From positions 744,001-808,000 of the forward strand of contig JALMQS010000085.1 in assembly GCA_024734495.1 (NCBI GenBank): 64,000 bases of DNA. Direction: 5' to 3'. The translations under genes and the position numbers were made by a program. How positions within the stretch are numbered: position 1 is the first letter of the stretch; each line of letters starts with the position of its first letter. The DNA comes from Forficula auricularia (Eukaryota; Arthropoda; Insecta; Dermaptera; Forficulidae). The notes beneath the pieces are model-generated. The model searched no databases. It was not told the origin of the DNA and saw only the letters and a list, made by a program, of their open reading frames with translations. This document shows, in pieces, positions 23,661 to 34,518 of this stretch.

Positions 23661-24469
23661 AATTAACATTTTTTGGGTTTAATTAAGTTGAACACTCGAT
23701 ATCTTCCAAAACTATCATTTTATGTTTAGCCTGAGCATTGATAAGTATTTATAGTAAAAGGCAAAGAGAAATCCCGACAAATGATTCTATCATTCGAAGC
23801 CAAAATTACAATATGGGGCACACCAACACCAAGTACTAGTATATAGACCCATTCGATTTAAAAATTCGTTAAAACTATCAGAATATTCAAAATTTGGCTT
23901 TCATTATTAGTGGCCGCGAATCTGTTACCTTTCGAATGGTGTCGGTTCTAGGTGAAACATATTGAATAAAAAATGATTTAATATAAAAATTAAATAGTTA
24001 AAATACTAATCGGTGTTTCATAAATAAGATATGAAACCATTATTTGTGAACACTACAATTTTAATTTTTATATTATATTAAATTTGATTTTAATATGTGA
24101 ATAGACCTTAGTATTTAATCATTCGATACTTAACTGTCTTTGTTGAAAAGACATTTTGAGTTCCTCTTAGTTTTACTAATAAAAACCACTTATTTTTTAG
24201 AAGAATAAATGAAGAACAGGTTTAGGATGATTTGGGCAGTATCTAGTAATCTCTAATATTTGCTACCGATGTGCAATGTTTGAGCTGAAACTGCTAACTT
24301 GAATGAGATAATGAAAATGTAGCATTTTTAAATTAATATAAAAAAGTCGACCAAAGATAAAATGCATGCAAAAGTCGGAAATAAAATTTTATATCAAACT
24401 TTTTATCAATTGTTAAAGTTGTTATCCGGAAATAAGGGCTGTATCTTTTATGAAGATAATTTATATTTT

Positions 24470-24512
24470 ATTGTCAACGTTTCGTCAACTTTGTTGACTT
24501 CTTCAGGACTCA
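24470..24512 (-). ncRNA. Hammerhead ribozyme-like motif (left arm)
   Basis: Minus strand: GUC | CUGAAGA | A | GUCAAC-AAA-GUUGAC | GAAA | CGU | U | GAC. Stem I is GUC/GAC, stem II is six perfect pairs, all conserved core bases are present, and the cleavage triplet is GUU. Two departures from the textbook fold are one extra A before stem II and a stem III reduced to the self-complementary ACGU, which would need a dimer to pair. Confidence 0.6.
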
Positions 24513-24643
24513 AATAGTTAACTTCCTTGAATATTTGTCATTTTTATAATTATTATTTCTTAGAAAATATAACAAGGCAAGTCTTCAGTCATCAATCAAT
24601 TGATGTTGAAAAAATGACAAATATTCAGGGAAGTTGACTGTTT

Positions 24644-24683
24644 GAGCCCTGAAGAGGTCACAAAGTTGACGAAACGTTGGCAA
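24644..24683 (+). ncRNA. Hammerhead ribozyme-like motif (right arm)
   Basis: Plus strand: GCC | CUGAAGA | G | GUCA...UGAC | GAAA | CGU | U | GGC. Stem I is GCC/GGC where the left arm has GUC/GAC, a compensatory change that keeps the pairing. Stem II has lost two bases relative to the left arm. Confidence 0.6.
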
Positions 24684-25204
24684 TAAAATATAAATTGTCT
24701 GCATAAAAGATATAGTCCTTATTTCCCGATAACAACTTTAATAATTTAATCGATGGACATAACTAATCAAAAAGCTTATTATCAATATTAGACATTCCAT
24801 TCCAATATTTGATCTAATTTATATAAAAAGAGAAGTTAAAAATTTAAATTAATATTTCTTCCAAAATAGCCGATTCCAAATAGCAATTTTCGAACACCGA
24901 CAGATAAAATAGTCATAGTCACCTAAAAATAATCTCTGTGTATACTTTTCGCACTGTCATATTAAAGTGAATTAAACTAAAAAATAAAGTCTAATTCTAA
25001 TTGGAGAAATATTTAAAGGGATCTCATGTTGTTTTTTAATTTTTTCCCTATGGAAAATTCAACCTCCCCAAATTAATCATTCGAATAAAATTACGAATAA
25101 ACAAGTTCTCTGAAAAAATAAAGTCTAAAGTCTTATATACATTATCGCATCTGTTGGCGATAAGCAGGAGCTCGCTGGCAGAAGAAGTCCGTACTCTAAG
25201 ACCG

Positions 25205-25376
25205 CTCACTGAAGACTGATTTGGGAAATAATTAATTCTGAAGCTTGTATCTTCTTTAGTTTACAAGCTCTGACAAAGAAACAAACAGACATCAGACAGA
25301 CATTGTAGCGACATTAATATGGTAATTAATATTTTACGTTTATAGAGAGCTCTAAAAATTAAAAGTGAAATTTAAA
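25205..25376 (+). repeat. Direct repeat flanking the duplicated segment (left)
   Basis: Matches 25845-26018 (GATTTGGGAAATAAT(T/G)AATTCTGAAG ... TTAAAAGTGAAATTTAAAATT). It includes a GACAGACATTGTAGCGACA block. Together the two bracket 25378-25840. Confidence 0.7.
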
Positions 25377-25377
25377 A

Positions 25378-25840
25378 TTTTTGTTTCTAAAATGAGGATC
25401 AATTGATTAATTGAATTTCAATAAATGTAAGAAGCTTAATAAAAGTACTCGGCTTACACTATGCTTCAGATTGATTCAAATAAGAACATATAAAATTTTC
25501 CATCGTGTTTTCATCCAGTCATGACAAGAAATTGAAATTGATGAGCGTTAAAGTCTCCAATACTTTTGATATAGTCTAGGATAGAGAATATGTTCTACTT
25601 TATAATGTATGTATATAATAATATGTAATATTTGATGATTCTAAATTGATAGTGTTATAAAAAAAAATGGAAAAATGTAGATCAATTTTATTTGACTGAA
25701 TTTTACTGAAAATCGACAACTTTTGAAAGAGTCTACTAGGCGGGGTGTAATGGCTTGCGATTATCTTAAATAAGACCCTTTAAAAAATCAATTGCACTTT
25801 GCCCATAATATATTTTGGAATTTACAATATAAACTTAGAT
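25378..25840 (+). repeat. 460-bp duplicated segment, copy 2
   Basis: Direct copy of 21014-21478, here sandwiched between two direct repeats of about 172 bp. The layout could be an element with direct terminal repeats, or segmental duplication by recombination between repeats. The function of the segment is unknown. Confidence 0.75.
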
Positions 25841-25844
25841 AGAT

Positions 25845-26018
25845 CTCACTCAAGAATGATTTGGGAAATAATGAATTCTGAAGTTTGTATTTTCATTAGT
25901 TTACAAGCTCCGGCAGACAAACGGACAGACACACAGACAGACATTGTAGCGACACTAATATGGTACCTTTTTTACGTTTATAGAGATCTCTAAAAATTAA
26001 AAGTGAAATTTAAAATTT
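25845..26018 (+). repeat. Direct repeat flanking the duplicated segment (right)
   Basis: Right partner of 25205-25376, with an expanded GACAGACACACAGACAGAC block. The open frame at 25799-25993 lies across it and is not called as a gene. Confidence 0.7.
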
Positions 26019-26072
26019 TGAAAATGTTATCAGAGATCCCATTTCAAAAATTTGCTTGATTTATAGCCAGAA

Positions 26073-26598
26073 CAGTGCTTCTTAAACTTTTTTCATTCGC
26101 GGCTCCATTTTGACTGAAAAATTTTTCACGACCCTATATTTTAAAGATATATGCTAACTATAATCATAAATAATCCATCATTTTTACAAGCAAACCATAA
26201 ATTTATAGTGAAGCAAAATCTTTATGAAACATACCTATTATCATACTTTAATCATTTCATAAACCTACATAAATTATAATTATTAAATCTAAATAAGTAT
26301 AAATGAGATAGATCTGCTATTTTCATTAGTATAAATAAAGAATTAAAGAGGACTTAGAGCATCTTCAACATTTTTCAAATTTGATTTGTATTTTGATTTT
26401 ACAATAGCCAATGCTAAGAACGTTGCTACACATAAATAAATATATCTAATACAAAAGGGCAATTTTAAAAATATTTGGATATTTAATGAGAGATGTACAT
26501 CGAATTCATATACTTTAATTTTTGGCCACTGCGCAATTTTATCATTGATCATAGTTCTCCTATGTTTCCCGACCCCAAAATTCAATTAAGAAGCACTG
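26073..26598. mobile_element. hAT-type MITE (526 bp)
   Basis: Ends CAGTGCTTCTTAA (26073) and TTAAGAAGCACTG (ending 26598) are perfect 13-bp inverted repeats of the CAGNGNTTCTTAA class found in non-autonomous hAT elements. A target duplication is not clear. The minus-strand open frame inside is not a recognisable transposase. Confidence 0.65.
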
Positions 26599-26638
26599 GC
26601 CTAAAGTAAAAATACTATTAAATTGAAAGTTAATTTTT

Positions 26639-26848
26639 GCCGAGAGTAGCAGAATTTTACAAATTAAAGGAGACAATAAAAGAGTGTGTCTTCTGCTAGA
26701 AAATAAATTTTTAAATCTCACATCCTGTGAATCAATTGTAATAGACTGATAAAGAGGGCAAAACCATCGAAACTATAGTCTCGTTATAAATAAATAAAAA
26801 AATTTATTTTCCAGAAGAAGATATTATTTTATTGTCCCCTTTAATTTC
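26639..26848. mobile_element. Foldback element, GCCGAGAGTAGCAGAA family
   Basis: Begins GCCGAGAGTAGCAGAATTTT. The inverted arms share GGAGACAATAAAAGAGTGTG against the complement of ATATTATTTTATTGTC. A core at 26746-26752 reads CUGAUAA (G8 changed to A) with GAAACUAUAGUC downstream, so the hammerhead-like motif is damaged. Confidence 0.6.
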
Positions 26849-27119
26849 AAAATACTATAATGGTTTAAAAAAAATATTTTCTTCTTATTCTGTCTATTTA
26901 TTTAGATTTTCATTGTTTTCCTTTTAGATATTTATTATCTGTATGTTGAGACATCCAAGGAACAAATATTTCTCTCCCATTATTTGGTTATCATTTATTA
27001 GCGAGTTGGGTTGACAGGTTGTAAATCTCGTCAAGCTTGGCTAAGATGCACAAATAAAGAGAAATCCCGCGTGTAGCGTTGCTGGGTGGGATCCATCCCA
27101 AGCTGAGATGTTCGTTCTG

Positions 27120-27235
27120 TCTTTAATCAGAGTCTTGTTAATAATATTAAAATGCCTCAACGAGAAACGTGCACTGCCGCTCAACAGAGAAAGGATTTGC
27201 TTCTTACAACAAGCCCGGAATTGCTTGATTAAATT
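27120..27235 (+). other. Less AT-rich patch with a 26-codon open frame
   Basis: A patch from about 27000 to 27240 has mixed composition unlike its surroundings and includes an ATG frame at 27152-27232 (starting MPQRETCTAAQQRK). It may be a conserved non-coding element or exon remnant. No family recognised. Confidence 0.2.
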
Positions 27236-27396
27236 TGCTAGCTTCTATCTCCAGCTAGGATAATATATATAGTTCCTTTACACATACATAGTTCTAACAA
27301 AAAAATTTCTGTTAAATTTTTTTAATAAATTTTAGAAAACACTCCATATCTGAGTATGTGCTGTCAAGCACGGTCCTAGTCATGGGCATTAAGGTG

Positions 27397-28027
27397 ATCC
27401 TTATTTTGTATATTTTTGAATATTTACGCGGACAGGGGATCATATGGTTCTAAATAAATAAAAAAATATTCCCCAAGTTCCAAGTCTTTATTTCAATTTT
27501 AACCTAGTGCTAGACAGCGATTAAGTTTCCCATTAAAATAACATGGGTTTTTAGCATTGAACGATCAATTTTTTATTCCGGCCAAAGTAATGGTTCAAAA
27601 AATTTGAAACTCTGTAGACAATATTCTTATAATAGTAGCTATCCATCGAGAATTTTTACAGATTTTTAGCTATCATAATTTTGGAGTCTATAACTTACTA
27701 ATAATAACAGATACTTAAATCAGTATTTTATTTAGATGTAACTCCAAAATTGTAATAGCTATAAATTTGTAAAAATTCTGTAGAATGGCTACTATTATAA
27801 GTATAATGTCTACAGAGTTTCAATTTTTTTGAACCATTACTTTGGCCAGAATAAAAAATTGATAGTTCAATGCCAAAAACCCCATGTTATTTACATAGAT
27901 GAGAAGCTTAATCGCTGTGTAAAATTGAGATAGAGACTTGAAACTTGGGGGATATTTTTTTATTATTTATTTCAAACCATATGAGCCCCTGTCAGCGTAA
28001 ATATTCGAAAATATCCAGAAATAACAG
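27397..28027. mobile_element. Palindromic foldback MITE, copy 1
   Basis: Arms of about 310 bp meet near 27710 and share CCTTATTTTG, AAAGTAATGGTTCAAAAAA and AATAGTAGCTATCCAT-type blocks in inverted order. The right terminus is eroded. Homologous to 28696-29334. Confidence 0.75.
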
Positions 28028-28039
28028 ACAAAATACTTA

Positions 28040-28085
28040 TAATTAAAAGGACTGATGATGTTGGCCATGCAGGAATTTCCCAAGG
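28040..28085 (+). repeat. Hammerhead-like motif remnant
   Basis: AAAAGGACTGATGATGTTGGCC matches the 5' half of the remnant at 28618-28672. The GAAA half is missing. It lies just outside the right end of the palindrome. Confidence 0.35.
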
Positions 28086-28617
28086 AGAGGGGAGTGAATT
28101 CTTACTATATCTCGGTATATGAGTTAAAAGTTTAGTGATTAAATTTTCTAATTATATGGTATATGACTGATTCTCAAAAAAAATCGAAATTGATGTCCTT
28201 GCTGATTCCTCTGAAATAGGATCCTAAGTTATCGTACGTAAGAATTTTTAATGAAACTACATCACTAGGCGTACCAAATTATAAAACAGATTTATCTTTT
28301 TTATCAAATCAGTAGGAGATTGAACAAAACTTGGTGGATGACTAAATGTGTTCTCGAAATTTTACATATCCGTGAAACAATTTAGTGATCAAATCTCTAA
28401 AATTTTTAACAAGATGATAAAATAAGTTTGATAAACAGGTTATTTGTCAAATAAAATAGTCAAAAATTATATAAAAGAATAATCAGAGATGGATAGGTAA
28501 CAATTTTATGTGAAAATATCTATCGATTTTGTTGCTAGCTTATAACAATAAATCAAATTTTCTATATTCACTCGGGTAATTGAATCCATGAGAAATAACA
28601 GATAAAATATTTATAAA

Positions 28618-28672
28618 TAAAAGGACTGATGATGTGGGCCAAACTTTTGGATATATAGTCTCAAACAAATAA
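28618..28672 (+). repeat. Hammerhead-like motif remnant
   Basis: CUGAUGA followed by GUGGGCCAAAC and later UAUAUAGUCUCAAAC. The GAAAC of intact copies has become GGAUAU. It sits between the two palindromic MITEs. Confidence 0.4.
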
Positions 28673-28695
28673 TTTATATGTATATAAATACATTA

Positions 28696-29334
28696 GGATG
28701 GTCCTTATTTTGGGTATTTTCGCATTTTTACGATGACAAGGGCTCATATCGTTCGAAATAAATAAATAAAATTTCCCCCAAGTTCTAAGTCTCTATCTCA
28801 ATTATAACCTGTGCCCTCAGCGTTGTAAGTTTCCCATCTAAATAACATAGGGTTTTTGGCATCGAACGATCAATTTTTTATTCCGGCCAAAGTAATGATT
28901 CAAAAAATTTGAAACTATATAAACTTTATCCTTGCAATAGTAGCTATCCATTGGAATTATCACGGATTTTTGGCTATTATAATTTTGGAGTCTCTAACTT
29001 AGTAACACTAAGATATAGCAGTATTTTATCTGGCCCTAACTCCAAAATTATAATATTTAAAAATCTATGATAGTTCTAATGGATAGCTACTATTAAAAGG
29101 ATAAAGTCTACAGAGTTTCAAATTTTTGAACCATTACTTTGGCCGGAATGAAAAATTGCTCGTTCAATACCAAAAACCCCATGTTATTTAGATGGGAAAT
29201 TTACATCGCTGAGAGCACAGGTTATAATTGAGATAGAGACTTGAAACTTGGGGTATATTTTTTTTTATTTGTTTCAAAACATATGAGCCCTTGTCAGAGT
29301 AAAAATTCGAAAATACCCAAAATAAGGACTACCC
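28696..29334. mobile_element. Palindromic foldback MITE, copy 2, TA flanks
   Basis: Arms of about 315 bp. The ends GG(A/G)T(G/A)GTCCTTATTTTGGG are flanked by TA (28694-28695 and 29335-29336), the Tc1/mariner signature. This copy has better preserved ends than copy 1, while the arms have diverged by scattered substitutions. Confidence 0.78.
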
Positions 29335-29384
29335 TAGAGTAGTATGTACATATTTATATTTGGTATAAATATGTATATGTATAT

Positions 29385-29440
29385 TTGCATCAATCAGCGG
29401 ACAACCTCATTGAACAACTCTGCTACTCTCGGCAAAATAA
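29385..29440 (-). repeat. Solo end of the GCCGAGAGTAGCAGAG foldback family
   Basis: Contains TTTGCATCAATCAGCGGACAACCTC and CTCTGCTACTCTCGGCAAAA. Equivalent solo ends lie at about 41228-41310, 46892-46920 and 57436-57502. Confidence 0.55.
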
Positions 29441-29953
29441 TCTCGATATCAAAAAATCAAACACAATTAAACAAGCAATACTAATAAATTAACAAAAAAA
29501 AAAATGAAATTTTATTCACAAATAAGGGTTAGAGGGTTAAAGACTAATTAGTTTCAAAGGCCTTTATGAATATTTAACATAAGAATATTAGCAATAAAAA
29601 AAAGAAATACTCTATTTGGGATGTTTACGGGCACGCCTATAGGGTATAATACAACTATTATTGCAGAGCAAAATGGTTGCATAACTCATAGGCGTTTATG
29701 AAAGAATGTCTAAATTCTTTTTATGTAATGTTATGACATGTTAATCATAAATTGAGAAGAATGAAAGAGATTCTAATTCTAGTGAATTCTAAATGATTAT
29801 TACCTTTCTCTAAAAAGAATATCGTTTCTGTCCAAATAGGTAATTCTTGAACAATCAAGGCTAAGAAAATTTCTAACCTAGCTAAAACTTGTCTGAGCTT
29901 GTTTTTTCATCTTTTCAGCTTCTTAGATGTTTCAGATAAAATATCAAAGAATC

Positions 29954-30120
29954 CGAGGGGTGAACCGCGATTGAAATTAGGTGTACACCGTCATTGGAAT
30001 TATGTGGAATTATTTTGGAATTCATTAGATAATGACCCTTCATCTATTGTCTTCTACTTGGAAATGAAATTGGAAGTGTAAGTAGGTGTACATGATACAA
30101 GGCTGCGGTACAACCCTCGG
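29954..30120. mobile_element. Short MITE with 8-bp flank, copy 1
   Basis: 167 bp with ends CGAGGGGTGAACCGCG and (complement) CGAGGGTTGTACCGCA, flanked by AAAGAATC / GAAGAATC (7 of 8). Same family as 42079-42241. A chance open frame at 29899-30081 crosses its left end. Confidence 0.7.
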
Positions 30121-30834
30121 AAGAATCACTCTATCCGCGGACTTTTTACAAAAGAAATTCTCAATTATATTTGCGAATACATTGGAAAGAAATTATTGAA
30201 TTCATCACGCTTTCATTAATCGATTAAAATTCATATAAATATATAAAGAAATTTTTTTAAATATCTAAAAACAACAAAATTTGTCGAAAAAGGAAAAAAT
30301 GGCAAGGCTATATATATATTTTGAAATTTCTGATTTTGTCAAAAAATTTGAAATATTCAAATTATAGAAATGTTAGTAAAAAATATTACAGAATTAATTA
30401 CAGACGATTTATCATCTTGATATCTTTTATGCAAACTATAATAATAACCTTTCTTAAATATATTTAATTTCTGTGAAAAAATCTTATTTCGCACATTTAG
30501 GTTTTATGAGAAGCTTTTTAGTAAATTTTATACCACTAAGAAGAGCAAGGTATTTTTCAATTGTAATCAATCATTTTACCCTAAGGATATCCCCGATTCT
30601 AACAAAATTTATTACTCGAATGTGTGGATAATTGTTAACCCTTCAATAAAACTATGAATTTTGAACGAAAAAGCTGTTAAATTAGAAATTATAAACAACC
30701 TCTAAAAAAGTTAAACAAATTTAATATGTTAGGATATTTTTGGTGTGTAGGTTTTGAAGTTTTTGGAAATAGTATTATGGATGTAAATAATGTTAGCTAT
30801 AAGTTTGATCAAAACTTGGTGGATGACTAAATAT

Positions 30835-31318
30835 TAATGCGCTGCCAAATTTTGTGTACGCTTTAGCTCTAAAACTAGTATGAATATCACAACGAAATTT
30901 CACATGTAGATTCTTTTTATATTAAGAGTTGATTAGATTTTGGTTGAAATCGAACAAAAAATTAAGCGGTTCTTAAAAATTAAAATTATAAAATTTTCAA
31001 ACTAAAAAAAACAAAACGAAAATAGATTATAGTAGGTATAAAACGGTATTATAATAAAAAAGAGATTCATTATTTTTTCGGGGACTAAAATTAGTAGGGG
31101 CTCAAAAAATAGAACTTCCAATATAAACCCTATACCCTTTAATCAATTTGCACAACATTTTGCTATACGACCTTGTGAAGATGACTCACTAACTAAAATG
31201 TCAAAATATTAAGAGGGAGTTCGGATTCCATAAATGATTATAAATTATTTTATTAAATAATAAATATAATAGAGAGGCCAGTTTTATGGTACTCATGTTA
31301 ATGCCCACATCAGCTTAT
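30835..31318 (+). repeat. Family-A repeat, copy 3, decayed
   Basis: Retains GCTGCCAAATTTTGTGTACG, AAAACTAGTATGAATATCAC and the terminal GGCCAGTTTTATGGTA plus a CCCACATCAGCTTA tail. The left inverted end is gone. Confidence 0.55.
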
Positions 31319-31603
31319 TTTAAAATATTTTGAATATTTAATATTAAAAAATATTAGTTTAAAAGTAGCAGGATTATTTTAATTCACTGGGGGCGGGGGT
31401 CGGTAGGATCTGAACCCCCACCTGATCCTAATATATATATATATATATAATATACATTATTCGATATTTATAGAAATCAAGCGGAAGACCTATACCCTAT
31501 GATTTATTTCTTATAAAAGATAGTTTTTTTTATTATATTATTATTATTAACTATTTTTTTGCAACGAAATTTTCTCTGGAGAGAGACGGACTGGTAGAAA
31601 TTT

Positions 31604-32127
31604 TAATTGAATGTAATGGAAGGCAGCCCAGAGGAAGTGAGGAAAGAAAAATTAACACATATCAAATAAGGTGTAATTTATTGGAATCCTTCCTCCTATC
31701 CTTTCAAACCGACGTTTCGGAGGATTTTTCCCTCCTTCTTCAGGGTTTCAAACGGTCAATGAATGAAACAAATAAAATGTTTCCTTCTTCTCTCTACAGT
31801 AGTGTTCAAATTCATTTTTAACAAAGGCATAGAAAAACATTTTTTTCCTCCTTTTCTATCTAATTAAGAAAAGGAGGGAAAAAATGTTTTTCTATGCCTT
31901 TGTTAAAAATGAAGAAAGTTTTTAAACACTACTCTGGAGAGAAGAAGGAAACATTTTATTTGTTTCATTCATTGACCCTTTGAAACCCTGAAGAAGGAGG
32001 GAAAAATCCTCCAAACGTCGGTTTGAAAGGATAGGAGGAAGGATTCCAATAAATTACACCTTATTTGATATGTGTTAATTTTTTCTTTCCTCGCTACCTC
32101 TGGACTGCCTTCCATTACATTCAATTA
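31604..32127. mobile_element. 524-bp near-perfect palindrome with hammerhead-like cores
   Basis: Two arms of about 260 bp meet near 31866 with almost no loop. Shared blocks are TAATTGAATGTAATGGAAGG, CAATAAATTACACCTTATTT and AACAAAGGCATAGAAAAACA. Each arm holds a hammerhead-like motif. The right-arm copy (31980-32027) has lost G12 of GAAA. A transcript across it would form a very long hairpin. Confidence 0.8.
31705..31751 (-). ncRNA. Hammerhead ribozyme-like motif, intact core
   Basis: Minus strand: AAACC | CUGAAGA | A | GGAGG-loop-CCUCC | GAAA | CGU | C | GGUUU. Stem I is 5 bp and stem II 5 bp. The cleavage triplet is GUC, the most common one, and all conserved core bases are present. The extra A before stem II and the ACGU stem III are the two deviations. 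The sister arm has only AAA in place of GAAA. Confidence 0.65.
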
Positions 32128-32146
32128 TTATTAACTATTATTATTA

Positions 32147-32396
32147 GTTGAAGGAGACAATAAAAGAGTGTGCCTTCTGCTGGAATTATAAATTTTATTT
32201 ATTTATAACGAGACTATAGTTTCGATGGCTTTGGCCTCTTCATCAGTCTATTACAATGGATTCACAGGAATTAATTTATGCAAAGCCCTCGAAACTATAG
32301 TCTCGTTATAAATAAATAAAATGTATAATTCCGGCAGAAGACACACTCTTTTATTGTCTCCTTCAATATATAAAAATTCTGCTACTCTCGGCAAAA
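32147..32396. mobile_element. Foldback element, GCCGAGAGTAGCAGAA family
   Basis: Arms begin TTGAAGGAGACAATAAAAGA and end with its complement (about 32350-32369). The family end TTCTGCTACTCTCGGC follows at about 32375. The left arm carries a complete hammerhead-like core. The right arm keeps only the GAAACUAUAGUC half. Confidence 0.7.
32209..32252 (-). ncRNA. Hammerhead ribozyme-like motif (ACUAUAGU subtype)
   Basis: Minus strand: GA | CUGAUGA | A | GAGGC-caaa-GCCaUC | GAAA | CUAUAGU | C | UC. Stem II has one bulge. After GAA the self-complementary ACUAUAGU would give an 8-bp stem III in a dimer. Stem I is only two clear pairs. Confidence 0.5.
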
Positions 32397-32494
32397 AAAC
32401 TTTCAATTTAGTATTATTAGTATTCACTTTTTACTTTATCCATAACGTTACATAGCGTACAATATTTCTAAAAGTAAAGCTTTGATAAAGATAA

Positions 32495-32785
32495 AAGTAA
32501 ATAAATATTTTATGAGTTATTAATTTACTATGAGTTAGGTTTTCTAGGTCACTTGTTCACATTAAAAATTTAAAAGATAAAGGAGGTAAATTTTAACTAA
32601 CAGTTAGTTATTTTCTGTAATTCCTGAAGATGGGTTGATAGCCTGAAATAATTATATTGGTATGTTGGAAAAATTTAACTCTTTTATTTTTTTAATTTTT
32701 AACGTGAAACAAGTGACCTAGAAAACCTAACTCATAGTAAATTAATAACTCATAAAATATTTATTTACTTTTATCTTTATTAAAG
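32495..32785. mobile_element. Inverted-repeat element with hammerhead-like centre
   Basis: Arms 32495-32590 and 32680-32785 share AAATATTTTATGAGTTATTA and GTTTTCTAGGTCACTTGTT. The core CUGAAGA at 32624-32630 is followed by a wobble-rich stem and GAAAUAAUUAU, with a self-complementary AUAAUUAU in the stem III position. Confidence 0.6.
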
Positions 32786-33009
32786 ATGTTTCACCCTTGG
32801 ACCAACACCACAATCTCTATTAATTAGTAAAAATTTGTTCCAATGCAAAATAACTCTTATTTTTCTATTTTTTTATTCAAAAAACGTATTCTTTAAATAA
32901 ATATGTGTGTAATTTCAATTCATCATCCACTGGTAAACAGCCGATGATTAGAGATAGGAATTGATCTAGAAAAATACCGTAATAAAAAGGGCATTAACCG
33001 AACGTGTGT

Positions 33010-33190
33010 CTGCTGTCTGTCGTCTGTCCTGCCCTCGATGCCCGATGATTAATTGTCAATGATTCTCTAATATCAAAGCCAAAATACTAATGTAATTCAA
33101 ATCATTCATTGCTGACAGTGATACCCCTGCAACCCCCCACCCCCACCGCACCCCCACTGCATGCGATCAATTATTATGCAATCCCATTTG
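33010..33190. other. Mixed-composition patch
   Basis: Contains CTGTCTGTCGTCTGTCC, an ATTAATTGTCAATGATT stretch resembling homeodomain-type sites and a C-rich run. No frame. It may be a conserved regulatory segment. Nothing in the sequence proves this. Confidence 0.2.
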
Positions 33191-33392
33191 AAATGCCAAC
33201 AGGAATATAAAATTCCACATACTCATATATACGAATTTCCCAAATATTCAAATGTCATTCAATCTTATAGTGAAATTCTATTTAGTATTTTGACAATATA
33301 TTTCGAATTAATTTTCAAAAGATGTTATTTTAGTTGATCATCAATTTAAAAGTATTTTTATAGTATTCATTTTGAATTTGATTTCTCTAGAA

Positions 33393-33742
33393 CAGTGATT
33401 CTTAACCTATGGGTCGCAACCCAAATTTGGGTAGCGAAGCATATTCTTTGGGTCACGCAGAGTCGTTAAAAATATAAATATTTTACTACATTAATTTTCA
33501 AGAAGTTTAAAAATAGATCTAAATTTTCTCAATACTTTTTTAAAATACGTACTTTTTTTATCTCAATTGTTTAAAAAAATTTATATATGAATAAAAAATA
33601 AAAAGATCATCATTGTAGAATTGAAGAAAATTTCTCAAGTATTAATTAAAAAAAGTAATGTAAAAATTTGGCTTTTTTGGGTCAGGACATGAACATATTT
33701 TTCAAAATGTGGTTCGGACCTTAAAAAGGTTAAGAACCACTG
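33393..33742. mobile_element. hAT-type MITE with perfect 8-bp target duplication
   Basis: 350 bp. The ends CAGTGATTCTTAACCT and AGGTTAAGAACCACTG are inverted repeats with one mismatch. CTCTAGAA flanks both sides exactly (33385-33392 and 33743-33750). This is the classical signature of a non-autonomous hAT element. Interior AT-rich with no ORF. Confidence 0.92.
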
Positions 33743-34099
33743 CTCTAGAATATAATCCAAAACTTGAGTAGGTCGTCGGCTTAGAGTGTATAACTGCTAA
33801 CGCCATTTTTTTTATCATATATGACATATTAATACCGTTCGAAAGAAAAAGAGATGCAGCATCGTCCAAGTAAAACTTCTAATTAAAATTACGATCGTAA
33901 GTTGTAGAAAAAAAATGAGAAAAATAGTTTTTCCATAACAACAATAATAAATTTTGTTTGTTTTTTCTCTCCCTGTAAAATTTCCTTGTTATGAGTTAGC
34001 AGGTTTACTCTCTAAGGCGACGATATGTAGTAGGAACGTAATCAGAAATTTTTTGAGGAGGGTCTAAAATTAAAAAAAATGTTCACTTTTAGAAATTTT

Positions 34100-34510
34100 A
34101 ATAGCCTCGGTTCATGATCTCGGTTCGATAAGATGAAATAATGCGTTACCAAAAAAGCCCAAAAATTAAGTCACTTAAAAGTTCTGTAAGAATTTTATAA
34201 TAAAATGATTTTGTTCAGTGAACAAACTATTTATTTCACAATATTCAGTAATTTCAATAATTTTTTTATGATTTACAACAAATAATAAATATCCTTAAAT
34301 TTATATTTAAATTCACTATTAAATATTCTTAAAGTATGTATATCGTTTTTGGATAATAACTGAATATTGACTACTAAAACATGTTTTATCATTAAATTTT
34401 TTTCTAGTTTCTAAAAATGTTAAGGTTTGGGTTAAAATGAAATTTTATTGAAACTTCTATGTGTGAATGGGTGAGAGGGCGGCAAATGTGGTATCTGCCT
34501 CGGGCGGCAG
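34100..34510 (+). mobile_element. Fragment related to the hAT MITE at 38077
   Basis: Shares ATGGGTGAGAGGGCGGCAAA and ATTTCAATAATTTTTTTATR-type blocks with 38150-38580. Terminal inverted ends are missing. Confidence 0.6.
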
Positions 34511-34518
34511 AAACATAC

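Larger units (their letters stand above)
24413..24742. mobile_element. Foldback element with two hammerhead-like cores
   Basis: Inverted arms of about 130 bp (24413-24546 and 24609-24742) around a 62-bp loop. The arm ends read AAAGTTGTTATC(C/G)GGAAATAAG. Each arm carries a full hammerhead-like motif reading outward from the loop, so either strand of a transcript would include one sense copy. No ORF. Confidence 0.75.
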
